A stretch of 64,000 bases of DNA from Hyphomicrobiales bacterium (lineage in GTDB: Bacteria; Pseudomonadota; Alphaproteobacteria; Rhizobiales; Rhizobiaceae), in assembly GCA_900466605.1 (NCBI GenBank), contig UBMU01000001.1, forward strand, positions 62,001 through 126,000, written 5' to 3'. Both the position numbers and the translations under genes were made by a program. The notes beneath the pieces were generated by a model. That model saw only the letters and a list, made by a program, of their open reading frames with translations. It had not been told where the DNA came from and searched no databases. Below, piece by piece: positions 47,076-55,261 of the stretch; position 1 is the first letter of the stretch, and each line of letters begins with the position of its first letter.

Positions 47076-47978
47076 CTAGCTCTTCGTGTTCAACTCCTCC
47101 ACCCGCTTGAGATTGACCACGGCCTTGACCGGAAGGTGATCGGAAGCGACGCGGGCAAGCGGCGTGTCATGGGCCTCGACTGCCGTCACGACGCCCTTGC
47201 GGTTTGCCATGATGCGATCGAGGGCAAGGACGGGAAGTCGCGCGGGAAAGCTCGGTACTGCGAGGGGCTGCGGGCCAAATGCGGACTGGAACGTATGCAG
47301 TGATGAACGATCGCCCAGCCGCCATTCATTTAGATCACCGAGCAGGATAGTCGGAACCTCGCTCTTCTTGGCCATCAGTTCGACCAGCATCTTGGCCTGC
47401 TGGGCGCGCGAATGACGAAGCAAGCCGAAATGCGCAGCGATGATGCGCAAGGCTCCGCCGCTCTCTAGATCGAGCTCGGCGACAAGCGCACCTCGTGGCT
47501 CCAAGCCTGGCAAATTGATCTGGTGAACGTCGCGGACCAACCCTTTTTTGAATAGCACGACATTGCCGTGCCAGCCGTGTGCCTTCGCCATGCCATTGAT
47601 GGGTACCGGAATCAAACCGGTCTCACGCTCCAGACGACCGAGATCCAGGATGCCGGTGCGCTCGCCAAATCGGGTGTCAGCTTCCTGCAGCGCGATGACG
47701 TCAGCGTTGATTTCGTGGATAACCCGGCTGGTGCGCTCGGGGTCGAAGCGCCGGTCATTCCCAACGCATTTGTGGACATTGTAGGAGGCTATTAGGGTTC
47801 CGGCTGACCGCGGTTTCTCCTCGGAATGTGCTCCATCCAACCGCTTTTTTCGATTGCGGATCGATGCAAGAATATTGGCTGGCAGGCTATCTTTTCTGGC
47901 ATGCATCGGAGTTCGCGGGCGCTCCGTTGATCGAAGAGGTTCGTATCGGATTATAGACCGGGCATCGAAAGTTGCCAT
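47076..47978 (-). CDS. Endonuclease/exonuclease/phosphatase family protein
   Basis: A 300-residue EEP-fold hydrolase. Conserved blocks in order are ASYNVHKCVG (about 64), VIALQEADTR (about 94), AAHFGLLRHSRAQQ (about 180), ILLGDLNEWR (about 212) and ASDHLPV near the end, which holds the catalytic Asp-His. Members cleave DNA, phosphoinositides or other phosphodiesters with magnesium. It lies 20 bp downstream of a cardiolipin-synthase-like gene, a pairing common in proteobacteria that hints at a phospholipid or envelope role. No signal peptide is evident. Confidence 0.85.
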   Translation of the reverse strand: MATFDARSIIRYEPLRSTERPRTPMHARKDSLPANILASIRNRKKRLDGAHSEEKPRSAGTLIASYNVHKCVGNDRRFDPERTSRVIHEINADVIALQEADTRFGERTGILDLGRLERETGLIPVPINGMAKAHGWHGNVVLFKKGLVRDVHQINLPGLEPRGALVAELDLESGGALRIIAAHFGLLRHSRAQQAKMLVELMAKKSEVPTILLGDLNEWRLGDRSSLHTFQSAFGPQPLAVPSFPARLPVLALDRIMANRKGVVTAVEAHDTPLARVASDHLPVKAVVNLKRVEELNTKS

Positions 47979-47998
47979 GTCTTAACCCTAGAAATCCG

Positions 47999-49462
47999 CT
48001 ACAAGTAAGGCGATCCAAGCCAGAGAACCTTCTCGAGGAGCCGTACGGGGAAAGGTCGCGCGCGCAGCCCCTGTAGCGTGACCGGCGATGCTGATTTGAT
48101 GGCCCCGTCGATATGCTCGTCAATTTCGTTGGCAAACCCTTCGTTTAGTACTTCTAGGTCGATCTCGAAGTTCAGCCGTAGCGATCTAGGGTCGAGGTTG
48201 GACGATCCGACATAGGACCAGACACCGTCGATCGACAGTAGCTTGGAGTGGCTGAAGGCGCCGCTGGAGCGCCAGATGCGGCAGTAACTGCTGAGAATCT
48301 GATCAAATTGAGCAGTCATTGCCCGATCGACCAGCACGAGGTTGTTGACGGAAGGAACCACGATATCGACCTCGACGCCACGTCGCGCCGCCGTCGAAAG
48401 TGCACTGATCAACTCACGATCAGGTAAGAAATAGGGCGACATGATACGGATCGACTTGCGCGCTATGGAAAACGCGCCCATCAGCATCTTGTGGCTCGTC
48501 TCGATGCTTCTATCCGGCCCGGATGCCACTACTCGCATGAGGACAGGATCGCCTGGCTGTCGCTCAGGCATCGCAGTCCGCCAAGCTTCGCCCTGCAGGA
48601 TCTCGCCCGTGGTGAAGCGCCAGTCCTCTGCCGCGACGTTGAAGAGATCGGCGACAACCGGCCCTGTCACACTGAAATGGGTGTCCCGAGCGAAGTTTTC
48701 TCCTGCTATTTCGCGTGTGAAGCCTGCCCGGATGTTCATGCCGCCAGTCAGCGCGATGCGACCGTCGACGATGAGAATCTTGCGGTGGGTGCGCAGGTTC
48801 GCGTAGGGCAGACGCAATCCCATGATGACGTTTCCGTTGAAAACAGACACGGTAACGCCGCCATCGGAAAGATAACCGAGAATGCTTGGCACAGAATAGC
48901 GTGCGCCGACGGCGTCGATCAAAACGCGCACCTCTATCCCGCGTTTTGCCGCTGCTATCAGCGCGTCGGCGATCCTAAGCCCGATCGGGTCACGGTCAAA
49001 GATGTAGGTTTCGAGGAGGACGCTTCGCTCAGCACCGTCGATTGCGGCCTTCATTGCCGCATAGCAGTCGTCACCGGTCTCCAACATGTCGATCGTATTG
49101 CCGGTTGCGAGCGGGTTGCGGGCAACCCGATCGCCAAGCGTCTGGAGCGCGGCGAAACGACGGCCAAATCCGCTGATGACGATTTCGGTGTCAGCGTCGA
49201 AGCTTTCCAGCTCGTCGAGGTCCGCTTCCGGGATCAGCGCGTCGCGCCTCAGGCTGAGTGACGCCCTTCGTATCCGGTTGATGCCTGCGATCGCATAAAG
49301 CAAGGCCCCAATTATCGGCGAAAGGATGATGACGCCAACCCAGCCAATCGCAGCGCGCACCTCCTCCTTGGTCATGGCCGCGTGGATCGCTGCCACGGCG
49401 CCCATGGCAAGCGAAACAACGAATAGAATGTGTGGCCAATAGGTCGATATGAGATAAAACAT
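47999..49462 (-). CDS. Cardiolipin synthase-like phospholipase D family protein
   Basis: A 487-residue membrane enzyme. Two N-terminal transmembrane segments (about residues 8-28 and 40-60) are followed by two PLD domains. The HKD motifs are H226-R-K228 with D233 (THRKILIVDG) and, about residue 402, HSKLLSIDG followed by GSSNLDPRS. It would join two phosphatidylglycerols to make cardiolipin at the inner membrane. Length matches ClsA. It is co-transcribed with the EEP gene downstream. A promoter must lie in the AT-richer gap after 49462. Confidence 0.9.
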   Translation of the reverse strand: MFYLISTYWPHILFVVSLAMGAVAAIHAAMTKEEVRAAIGWVGVIILSPIIGALLYAIAGINRIRRASLSLRRDALIPEADLDELESFDADTEIVISGFGRRFAALQTLGDRVARNPLATGNTIDMLETGDDCYAAMKAAIDGAERSVLLETYIFDRDPIGLRIADALIAAAKRGIEVRVLIDAVGARYSVPSILGYLSDGGVTVSVFNGNVIMGLRLPYANLRTHRKILIVDGRIALTGGMNIRAGFTREIAGENFARDTHFSVTGPVVADLFNVAAEDWRFTTGEILQGEAWRTAMPERQPGDPVLMRVVASGPDRSIETSHKMLMGAFSIARKSIRIMSPYFLPDRELISALSTAARRGVEVDIVVPSVNNLVLVDRAMTAQFDQILSSYCRIWRSSGAFSHSKLLSIDGVWSYVGSSNLDPRSLRLNFEIDLEVLNEGFANEIDEHIDGAIKSASPVTLQGLRARPFPVRLLEKVLWLGSPYL

Positions 49463-49648
49463 TGAGCTAAACTATAACGCTAAAGCTGCGGCGTTCAATC
49501 GTGCGCGCAAAGCGCGAGGTTACCCATCTTTCTCAGCATGACATAACTCTCCCACCGCAAATACGGCCGGACGTTCAGCACCGAATGCTGCGGCGCAGAA
49601 TTTCTTTTTGCAGTGTGTCAAAAAACGCTTGAAACAGCGTCCATCCTC

Positions 49649-49674
49649 TGGAACTCTGGCAATCGGTATCGCGT
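49649..49674 (+). promoter_or_regulatory. EcfG-type general stress promoter
   Basis: GGAAC (49649-49653) and CGTT (49671-49674) are separated by 17 bp, an exact match to the consensus of the alphaproteobacterial general stress sigma factor EcfG/RpoE2. The element ends 34 bp before the ATG of the DUF2934 gene, a natural promoter position. Confidence 0.75.
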
Positions 49675-49708
49675 TAGACCACGGGCATTATCTGACTGGA
49701 GATCGGCG

Positions 49709-49960
49709 ATGACGGAAACTCAAGAACAGTGGATAAAGAAGCGCGCCTACGCGCTTTGGGAAGAGGAAGGTCGGCCAAGCGGGCGGGATTTCGCACATTG
49801 GGAACAGGCGTTGGCCGAGCGTCGGGCGCTGGAAGGGTCCGCCGCATCGGTGGATGGCAAGGAGGTCAAGACACGCAAGCGCGCGGCTTCCAGTCCAAAA
49901 ACAAATGGTGCAGCCAAGGCTTCCTCGGCCAAAAAGACAGCCAGCCACAAATCTGCGTGA
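49709..49960 (+). CDS. DUF2934 stress-associated small protein
   Basis: An 83-residue soluble protein. The N-terminal half is the DUF2934 motif (IKKRAYALWEEEGRPSGRD, FAHWEQA). The C-terminal half is lysine/alanine/serine-rich (KTRKRAASSPKTNGAAKAS), resembling histone-like tails, so nucleic-acid contact is possible. ATG 49709 is preferred; the frame continues upstream to 49613, into the promoter. It follows an EcfG-type promoter, so stationary-phase or stress induction is expected. Its molecular role is unknown. Confidence 0.82.
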   Translation: MTETQEQWIKKRAYALWEEEGRPSGRDFAHWEQALAERRALEGSAASVDGKEVKTRKRAASSPKTNGAAKASSAKKTASHKSA

Positions 49961-49971
49961 TGGCGGATGCT

Positions 49972-49995
49972 AGGGGCGTCCACTGTGACGCCCTT
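49972..49995 (+). terminator. Hairpin after DUF2934 gene
   Basis: The arms AGGGGCGTC and GACGCCCTT (nine pairs, one of them G-T) surround CACTGT, 12 bp after the stop. The T-run is short. A second small hairpin, GAAGCG-N7-CGCTTC (50037-50055), precedes the next gene. Confidence 0.5.
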
Positions 49996-50071
49996 CGTCA
50001 CATGATTGCATTGCTTCTGTACTAGTAGTCTTCGAGGAAGCGCAAAGGACGCTTCAGGGGGAAAATGTCAG

Positions 50072-50254
50072 ATGAGCGCGTCAAGCTCTGGCCTTGCAGA
50101 AAAAGCACTTTCGTGGCTAGCCGCGATGGAACGAAACTCTCGCTCGCTTGTTCATAGCGGCAGTGGGAGATTTGCAATGAGCAGAGCCTATTTCGACGCT
50201 ATCCTGGTCTCGTTGGTCGTAGCGAGTTGCTACATCCTAATCACGCCCGTGTGA
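50072..50254 (+). CDS. Small single-pass membrane protein
   Basis: A 60-residue protein of unrecognised family: a polar N-terminus, then one hydrophobic helix at the C-terminus (AILVSLVVASCYILITPV). ATG 50072 has AGGGGGA about 11 bp upstream. An internal ATG at 50177 has the better placed GGGAG (spacing 9) and would give a 25-residue peptide that is nearly all membrane helix. Its stop is 7 bp before the next small membrane gene. Function unknown; the coupling with a second micro-protein suggests a membrane-complex accessory. Confidence 0.5.
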   Translation: MSASSSGLAEKALSWLAAMERNSRSLVHSGSGRFAMSRAYFDAILVSLVVASCYILITPV

Positions 50255-50261
50255 GGCGGAA

Positions 50262-50435
50262 ATGACCGTTGTCGTCGTGGCCGCAATAGCATACCTGATC
50301 CTCGCCCTTATCCTTATTTATGCGGTCGATCATATGGTCGCGCTTTTGTTCCGCGAAACACGGTCTACAGGCTCATTGAGCCTGTCTGCCCTCACCAAGG
50401 TACTGGCTGTGTCTCGCAAATATTATCGCAAATAG
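50262..50435 (+). CDS. Tiny membrane protein (57 residues)
   Basis: ATG 50262 opens a 57-codon frame ending at TAG 50433-50435. The N-terminal 25 residues are a hydrophobic helix (VVVVAAIAYLILALILIYAV), followed by a basic, serine-rich tail ending in SRKYYRK. A GAGGCGG ribosome site lies just upstream, and the previous small gene stops 7 bp before. The positive-inside pattern suggests N-out, C-in topology. Function unknown. Confidence 0.55.
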   Translation: MTVVVVAAIAYLILALILIYAVDHMVALLFRETRSTGSLSLSALTKVLAVSRKYYRK

Positions 50436-50606
50436 CTCGGGTTGGTCGTTCGCGGGTGCCGGCGGATGCGACAGCGCAAGGAAGCTGGGACAGCATCAAT
50501 GGTTGGTGGCCTATGTTGGCGAAAAGGTATGTGTCCCATAAAGTAAAGACAACGATCGCTGATCTGCTGCATCGGGCAAGTTTTTGCAAGCCGGCGGGAG
50601 GGTCCT

Positions 50607-51338
50607 ATGGCATATGAACTCTACTATTGGGATGGAATTCAGGGGCGAGGTGAGTTCGTCCGACTGACGCTTGAAGAATCTCAGACAGATTACATCGATG
50701 TCGCCAGACAGACCGGACGTGGGATGGGTACTGGTGCCATGTTGGAGCTGATGAGGAGCAAAGACGAACCCCAGATCCCCTTTGCACCACCCTTCCTCAG
50801 GGATGGAGACATGATTATCTCCCACGTTGCCAATATCCTCTTCTATCTCGGGGCAAAGCATGGCCTTTTGCCAGAGAGTGAAAGACTGCGTCATGTCGCA
50901 AACGGCCTGCAATTGACGATCACCGATCTTGTGGCAGAGGTGCATGACACCCATCACCCGATCTCGACATCACTTTACTACGAGGATCAGAAAGATGCGG
51001 CCAAGGCGCGTGCTGGAGCCTTCGTCCGAGATCGCATACCGAGGTTTCTTGGCTACTTCGAGCAGGTATTGCAACAAAACCCTCGAGGCCCCCGCCACGC
51101 TGTTGGTGATGCGATCAGCTACGTCGACCTATCATTGTTTCAGGTCATCGAGGGCCTGCGATATGCCTTTCCGAAAGCAATGGGAAGCGTTGTGGGTGAT
51201 TATCCTGCACTGATGGCATTACATGGTGAAGTAGCAAAGCGCCCAAACATTAAGGCTTACCTGAATTCAAAACGAAGGCTTCCATTCAGCGAGGACGGCA
51301 TTTTCAGACAATATCCGGAACTCGATCTCGTGCCGTAA
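50607..51338 (+). CDS. Glutathione S-transferase family protein
   Basis: A 243-residue GST-fold protein. The N-terminal thioredoxin-like domain begins YELYYWDGIQGRGEFVRL (catalytic Tyr candidates at residues 3-7, as in alpha/mu/sigma-like GSTs). The glutathione cradle segment is DGDMIISHVANILFYLG. The C-terminal helical domain contains GDAISYVDLSLFQV, the N-capping box. ATG 50607 has GGAGGG 6 bp upstream. It stands alone. It probably conjugates or detoxifies electrophiles; substrate unknown. Confidence 0.87.
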   Translation: MAYELYYWDGIQGRGEFVRLTLEESQTDYIDVARQTGRGMGTGAMLELMRSKDEPQIPFAPPFLRDGDMIISHVANILFYLGAKHGLLPESERLRHVANGLQLTITDLVAEVHDTHHPISTSLYYEDQKDAAKARAGAFVRDRIPRFLGYFEQVLQQNPRGPRHAVGDAISYVDLSLFQVIEGLRYAFPKAMGSVVGDYPALMALHGEVAKRPNIKAYLNSKRRLPFSEDGIFRQYPELDLVP

Positions 51339-51431
51339 CCGATAGGCATTGCCCGCGGTCGATCTAGGCTGATAAGCTTTCTCGAACTCGCACTCTCCGT
51401 CCCGTGACACTCCTCGAGGCTATCCACTGCC

Positions 51432-52226
51432 ATGGCAAATCTTGCTCAAACGCTTGCATCCATAAAGATCCCCGACCTTGCCGGTAGGGCGGTCCTGATC
51501 ACCGGAGCATCGACAGGCATTGGCGCGGCACTGGCCCGCGCCTTTGCCGCCCAGGACATGAAGGTCGGCATTCACTACAACGCAAGCCGGGAACCTGCTG
51601 AAGCACTTGCTGAAGAAATTCGCGCGGCAGGGGGCTCAGTGCATGTGGTGCATGGCGACGTGTCGAAGGAGGGGGAAACGGAACGAGTTGTTGAGGAAAC
51701 GGCCCGAACCTTTGGTCATCTCGATGGCCTCGTAAACAATGCCGGTGGGATGCTCGGTCGCAAGCCAACGGCTGAGTACTCAGACGAGCACTACATGAAG
51801 GTGATGGATCTCAACGCTCGCTCCGTTCTTGCTGCGACGCGCGCTGCCCATCCCTGGCTAAAGAAGCAGGGTGGCTTCATTATTAATACGACCTCGATTG
51901 CGGCGCGCAACGGGGGTGGCAATGGCGCCGTGCTTTATGCAGCGTCGAAGGGCTTTGTTTCGACCATCACCCGAGGCCATGCCAAGGAGTTTGTTCCTGA
52001 CCGCATCAGGGTCAATGCGGTCGCCCCTGGGGTTATAGCCACGCCGTTTCACGAGCGATATACCAACGACGAACAGATGGAGTTGCAGCGCAAATCCATT
52101 CCGATGGGCTTCGTCGGAACACCGGAGGATTGCGTCGGGGCCTATCTCTTCCTTGCGTCCCCAACGCTGTCAGGCTACGTCACCGGCCAGATCATTGAGG
52201 TCAACGGCGGCCAACTAATGCCGTGA
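51432..52226 (+). CDS. Short-chain dehydrogenase/reductase (FabG-like)
   Basis: A 264-residue classical SDR. The cofactor motif TGASTGIGAALA lies at about residues 24-35, NNAGG at about 100, the catalytic Ser near 153, and YAASK supplies Tyr and Lys (about 167-171). The C-terminal YVTGQIIEVNGGQLMP is typical. It lies upstream of the convergent pcaF gene, with an intrinsic terminator in between. No neighbour indicates its substrate; a 3-ketoacyl or sugar dehydrogenase role is possible. Confidence 0.88.
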   Translation: MANLAQTLASIKIPDLAGRAVLITGASTGIGAALARAFAAQDMKVGIHYNASREPAEALAEEIRAAGGSVHVVHGDVSKEGETERVVEETARTFGHLDGLVNNAGGMLGRKPTAEYSDEHYMKVMDLNARSVLAATRAAHPWLKKQGGFIINTTSIAARNGGGNGAVLYAASKGFVSTITRGHAKEFVPDRIRVNAVAPGVIATPFHERYTNDEQMELQRKSIPMGFVGTPEDCVGAYLFLASPTLSGYVTGQIIEVNGGQLMP

Positions 52227-52242
52227 GTCTACATGGGCAATC

Positions 52243-52276
52243 AAACGGCGTGAAAATCCCACGCCGTTTTCGTTTT
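52243..52276 (+). terminator. Intrinsic terminator between SDR and pcaF
   Basis: A perfect 10-bp stem, AAACGGCGTG with CACGCCGTTT, has a seven-base loop and is followed by TCGTTTT. It lies 16 bp after the SDR stop and 10 bp before the pcaF stop on the other strand. This is the clearest intrinsic terminator in the window. Confidence 0.8.
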
Positions 52277-52286
52277 CACACTTGGT

Positions 52287-53492
52287 TCAGACGCGTTCGA
52301 GCGCGATGGCAATCCCCTGCCCTACCCCGATGCACATGGTTGAAAGCGAATAGCGTCCACGGGTTTCCCGCAGTTCTAGAGCGGCTGTTCCCGTGATTCT
52401 TGCGCCTGACATGCCAAGCGGATGGCCAAGCGCAATCGCGCCACCATTTCGGTTCACACGTGGATCGATGTCGGCGATCCCGAGCTCGCGTAAAACAGCG
52501 AGGCCCTGCGATGCGAAGGCTTCGTTGAGCTCTATGACGTCGAACTGGTCCTGCGTCATGCCGAGGCGAGACATCAGCTTGCGCGATGCGGGGACTGGAC
52601 CAACGCCCATGATGCGTGGGGGCACGCCGGCAGTTGCGCCCCCTAAAATGCGTGCAATTGGCGTTAGACCATGCTTCCTTGCGGCATCCTCGCTCGCGAT
52701 CACGAGAGCAGCAGCCCCATCGTTGACGCCGGAGGCATTGCCGGCTGTCACTGTGCCCCCCTCTTTCTTGAAGGGCGTGGAGAGCTTGGCTAGCACCTCC
52801 ATCGTGGTAGCGCGCGGATGTTCGTCCCTTTCCACGACGACGGGATCACCCTTTCGCTGGGCGATGGCAACGGACGTGATCTCCATTGCCAGTCGACCGT
52901 TTTCCTGTGCGGCTGCGGCCTTTGCCTGACTGCGGACGGCAAATGCGTCCTGATCCTCTCGCGAGATCCTGTAAGCCTCCGCGACGTTCTCGCCGGTCTC
53001 TGGCATGGAATCGACCCCGTACTGCTTCCTCATCAACGGATTGATGAAGCGCCAGCCAATCGTCGTATCGTAGATCTCGGCATTGCGTGAATAGGCCGTC
53101 TCGGCTTTTGGCATAACAAAAGGCGCACGGGACATGCTTTCGACTCCGCCTGCGATCATCAGTTCGGCCTCACCCGAACGGATTGCTCGGGCAGCGGCGA
53201 TGACCGCGTCCATGCCTGAGCCGCAGAGGCGATTGATCGTCGTGCCGGATACAGAGACGGGCAGCCCTGCAAGCAGAGACGACATCCGGGCGACGTTGCG
53301 GTTATCCTCGCCGGCCTGGTTGGCGCACCCGAAGATTACGTCGTCAACTGCTTCCCAATCGACTTTCGCGTTGCGATCGATCAGAACCTTGAGCGGCACT
53401 GCGCCGAGATCGTCTGCACGAACGGCTGACAATGCGCCTCCGAAGCGGCCGATCGGAGTGCGGACATAGTCGCAGATATATGCATCAGCCAT
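52287..53492 (-). CDS. pcaF: 3-Oxoadipyl-CoA thiolase
   Basis: A 401-residue thiolase with the acyl-accepting cysteine in NRLCGSGMDAV (about Cys90), the histidine in GHPLGMSGARI (about 357) and the second cysteine in STMCIGVGQGIA (about 387). It splits 3-oxoadipyl-CoA to succinyl-CoA and acetyl-CoA, the last step of the beta-ketoadipate pathway. It follows the CoA-transferase beta gene with no intervening base. Length matches PcaF. The context makes it PcaF rather than a general acetyl-CoA acetyltransferase. Confidence 0.92.
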   Translation of the reverse strand: MADAYICDYVRTPIGRFGGALSAVRADDLGAVPLKVLIDRNAKVDWEAVDDVIFGCANQAGEDNRNVARMSSLLAGLPVSVSGTTINRLCGSGMDAVIAAARAIRSGEAELMIAGGVESMSRAPFVMPKAETAYSRNAEIYDTTIGWRFINPLMRKQYGVDSMPETGENVAEAYRISREDQDAFAVRSQAKAAAAQENGRLAMEITSVAIAQRKGDPVVVERDEHPRATTMEVLAKLSTPFKKEGGTVTAGNASGVNDGAAALVIASEDAARKHGLTPIARILGGATAGVPPRIMGVGPVPASRKLMSRLGMTQDQFDVIELNEAFASQGLAVLRELGIADIDPRVNRNGGAIALGHPLGMSGARITGTAALELRETRGRYSLSTMCIGVGQGIAIALERV

Positions 53493-54275
53493 TTATGCGG
53501 CCTCCTTGTCGCCCTGATGGGCCTTCTTGGTGCGAGCATTGATGTCGCGCAGTGTCGCAAGCTCGGTTTCGGTCGGAACCGGCGTCTCAATGAGTTGGTC
53601 AGCAAACTTGATTGCCCAGCCGCAATTTTCAACAATCTGCTCTCGGTCGACACCGCGATGGATCGAGACAACGGTGAGCTCTTTTGTCACTGGATCCGGT
53701 TCTAAGATGCAGAGATCGGTGATGACACGGGTTGGCCCTTTCGTTTTCATGCCGAGGCGCTCGCGGTGATTGCCGCCCTCGCCGTGCCCCATGGAGGTGA
53801 TAAACGGCAGTTTCTCGACAAAACCACGCTTGGAGAGAGCCATTGTGATGAAGATCTGTCCGCAGTTGCTTGCGATTTCCGGTGCTCCGCCCCCACCTGG
53901 CAAGCGGACTTTCGGATGGTCGTATGGTCCGACCACCGTCGTGTTCAAATTGGCGAACCTGTCGATTTGCGCGCCGCCGAGAAAGCCAGTGGTTATCCGG
54001 CCGCCCTGGAGCCAGTAACGAAACATCTCCGGCACGGACACGGTAAACAGCGCGGTGTCGCAAAGCTCGCCATCACCGATGGATAGCGGAAGCACGTCGG
54101 GCTTGGTTCCAACCGTGCCACTTTCATAGATTAGCGTGATATCCGGCGCATGGGTCAGTCTTGCGACATTGCAGGCAGCCGACGGCGCGCCGATGCCGAC
54201 AAAGCAGACGTCGTCGTTGGTCAGCGCGCGCGCTGCGGCAATCGTCATCATTTCAGTGGGGGAAAAATCGCTCAT
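53493..54275 (-). CDS. 3-Oxoadipate CoA-transferase beta subunit (CatJ/glutaconate-transferase type)
   Basis: A 260-residue CoA-transferase subunit. The glutamate in LIYESGTVGTKP (about residue 51) is the candidate that forms the CoA thioester. Length and sequence resemble CatJ of the glutaconate CoA-transferase-like group rather than the shorter PcaJ (about 215-220). ATG 54275 (MSDFSPTEMM) is 11 bp after the alpha-subunit stop; the frame extends to 54353, inside the previous gene. With CatI it moves CoA from succinyl-CoA to 3-oxoadipate. Confidence 0.87.
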   Translation of the reverse strand: MSDFSPTEMMTIAAARALTNDDVCFVGIGAPSAACNVARLTHAPDITLIYESGTVGTKPDVLPLSIGDGELCDTALFTVSVPEMFRYWLQGGRITTGFLGGAQIDRFANLNTTVVGPYDHPKVRLPGGGGAPEIASNCGQIFITMALSKRGFVEKLPFITSMGHGEGGNHRERLGMKTKGPTRVITDLCILEPDPVTKELTVVSIHRGVDREQIVENCGWAIKFADQLIETPVPTETELATLRDINARTKKAHQGDKEAA

Positions 54276-54286
54276 CGGGGGTCTCC

Positions 54287-55132
54287 TCACGCCTTCTTCG
54301 CATGCTTGGCGAAGTCTTCTGGGCTCGCCTGCATGACGTTTTCGTTGATCCATTTCTGGAAGACGTCGCGATCACGTGCGATCTCGTCCCATGCGATGTA
54401 GAAGGTGTTCGAGCGGGGATAGTAGCCTTGTGCATAGGAGGGGAAAGCCCCGCCTGGAACCAGTGCGACGACGGTGACCGCCCAGCTCGGCAGTACGACA
54501 GAGTTCGGCGAAGGTGGATTGAGGTCGTCGACAATTTCCTCGACTGTCACGATCGAGCGTCGGGCAGCAAGAACAGCCTCCTTCTGTACGCCGACAATAC
54601 CTTCGAGAAGGACATTACCCCTACGATCGGCGCGCAATGCATGGATGATTGTGACATCGGGGCGAATGGCTGGAACGGCCGCCAGAACTTCGCCCGTGAA
54701 TGGGCACGTTACGGATTTGATGTTCAAGTTGACCTTGGGAAGGTCAGCGCCGATGTAGCCGCGCAGGGTCGCGAAGGGTAGGTTTGCTGCGCCCGCCTCG
54801 TAAGCGTTGGCCATGGCGGCATGGCTGTGTTCTTCGATCTCCAGCGGGCGGGGCCACTGGTTTTCCACGGCATCACGGAAGCGGTGGAGCGAGCCGACAC
54901 CGGGGTTGCCGCCCCACGAAAATTTCATGCCGCGCGCAGCTCCCACCCCTATCAACTGGTCGTAAAGAATGTCCGGGGTCATCCTGATCAGATAGAGATC
55001 CTTCTTGCCCTGGCGGATCACCTCGTGGCCGGCGGCATAGGGTATGAGATGGGTGAAGCCTTCCATGGCGACGGTGTCACCATCCCTAATGTTCTCAGCG
55101 ACGGCTTCCTTCAACGATACGATCTTCGCCAT
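54287..55132 (-). CDS. 3-Oxoadipate CoA-transferase alpha subunit (CatI/glutaconate-transferase type)
   Basis: A 281-residue subunit (PcaI proper is about 230) with the family-I CoA-transferase start SLKEAVAENIRDGDTVAMEGF, the GxGxxxG-like segment SWGGNPGVGSLHRF, and VTCPFTGEVLAAVPAIRPDV. It is the first gene of catI-catJ-pcaF, reading away from an IclR regulator. A palindromic three-repeat operator lies upstream. Together with CatJ it activates 3-oxoadipate to its CoA ester. Confidence 0.88.
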   Translation of the reverse strand: MAKIVSLKEAVAENIRDGDTVAMEGFTHLIPYAAGHEVIRQGKKDLYLIRMTPDILYDQLIGVGAARGMKFSWGGNPGVGSLHRFRDAVENQWPRPLEIEEHSHAAMANAYEAGAANLPFATLRGYIGADLPKVNLNIKSVTCPFTGEVLAAVPAIRPDVTIIHALRADRRGNVLLEGIVGVQKEAVLAARRSIVTVEEIVDDLNPPSPNSVVLPSWAVTVVALVPGGAFPSYAQGYYPRSNTFYIAWDEIARDRDVFQKWINENVMQASPEDFAKHAKKA

Positions 55133-55197
55133 ATGGCCTCCCGTAATCCTGCGGTGGAATGGCGGCCAATAAGCGCCTCACTGTAACCGTCGTCAAA

Positions 55198-55242
55198 CAG
55201 TTTGTGCGTTATTTGACATTTGTTCGTATATCGCACAAACTG
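55198..55242. promoter_or_regulatory. PcaU/PcaR-type operator with three half-repeats
   Basis: Perfect 11-bp arms CAGTTTGTGCG (55198-55208) and CGCACAAACTG (55232-55242) flank a 23-bp spacer. The spacer contains a further direct half-repeat, ATTTGTTCGT (55218-55227). Two direct copies plus one inverted copy is the architecture described for PcaU of Acinetobacter. A -35-like TTGACA lies inside (55213-55218). The site sits 20 bp before the IclR gene and 66 bp before the transferase gene. Confidence 0.7.
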
Positions 55243-55261
55243 AGTTGTTAGGAGACGGATC

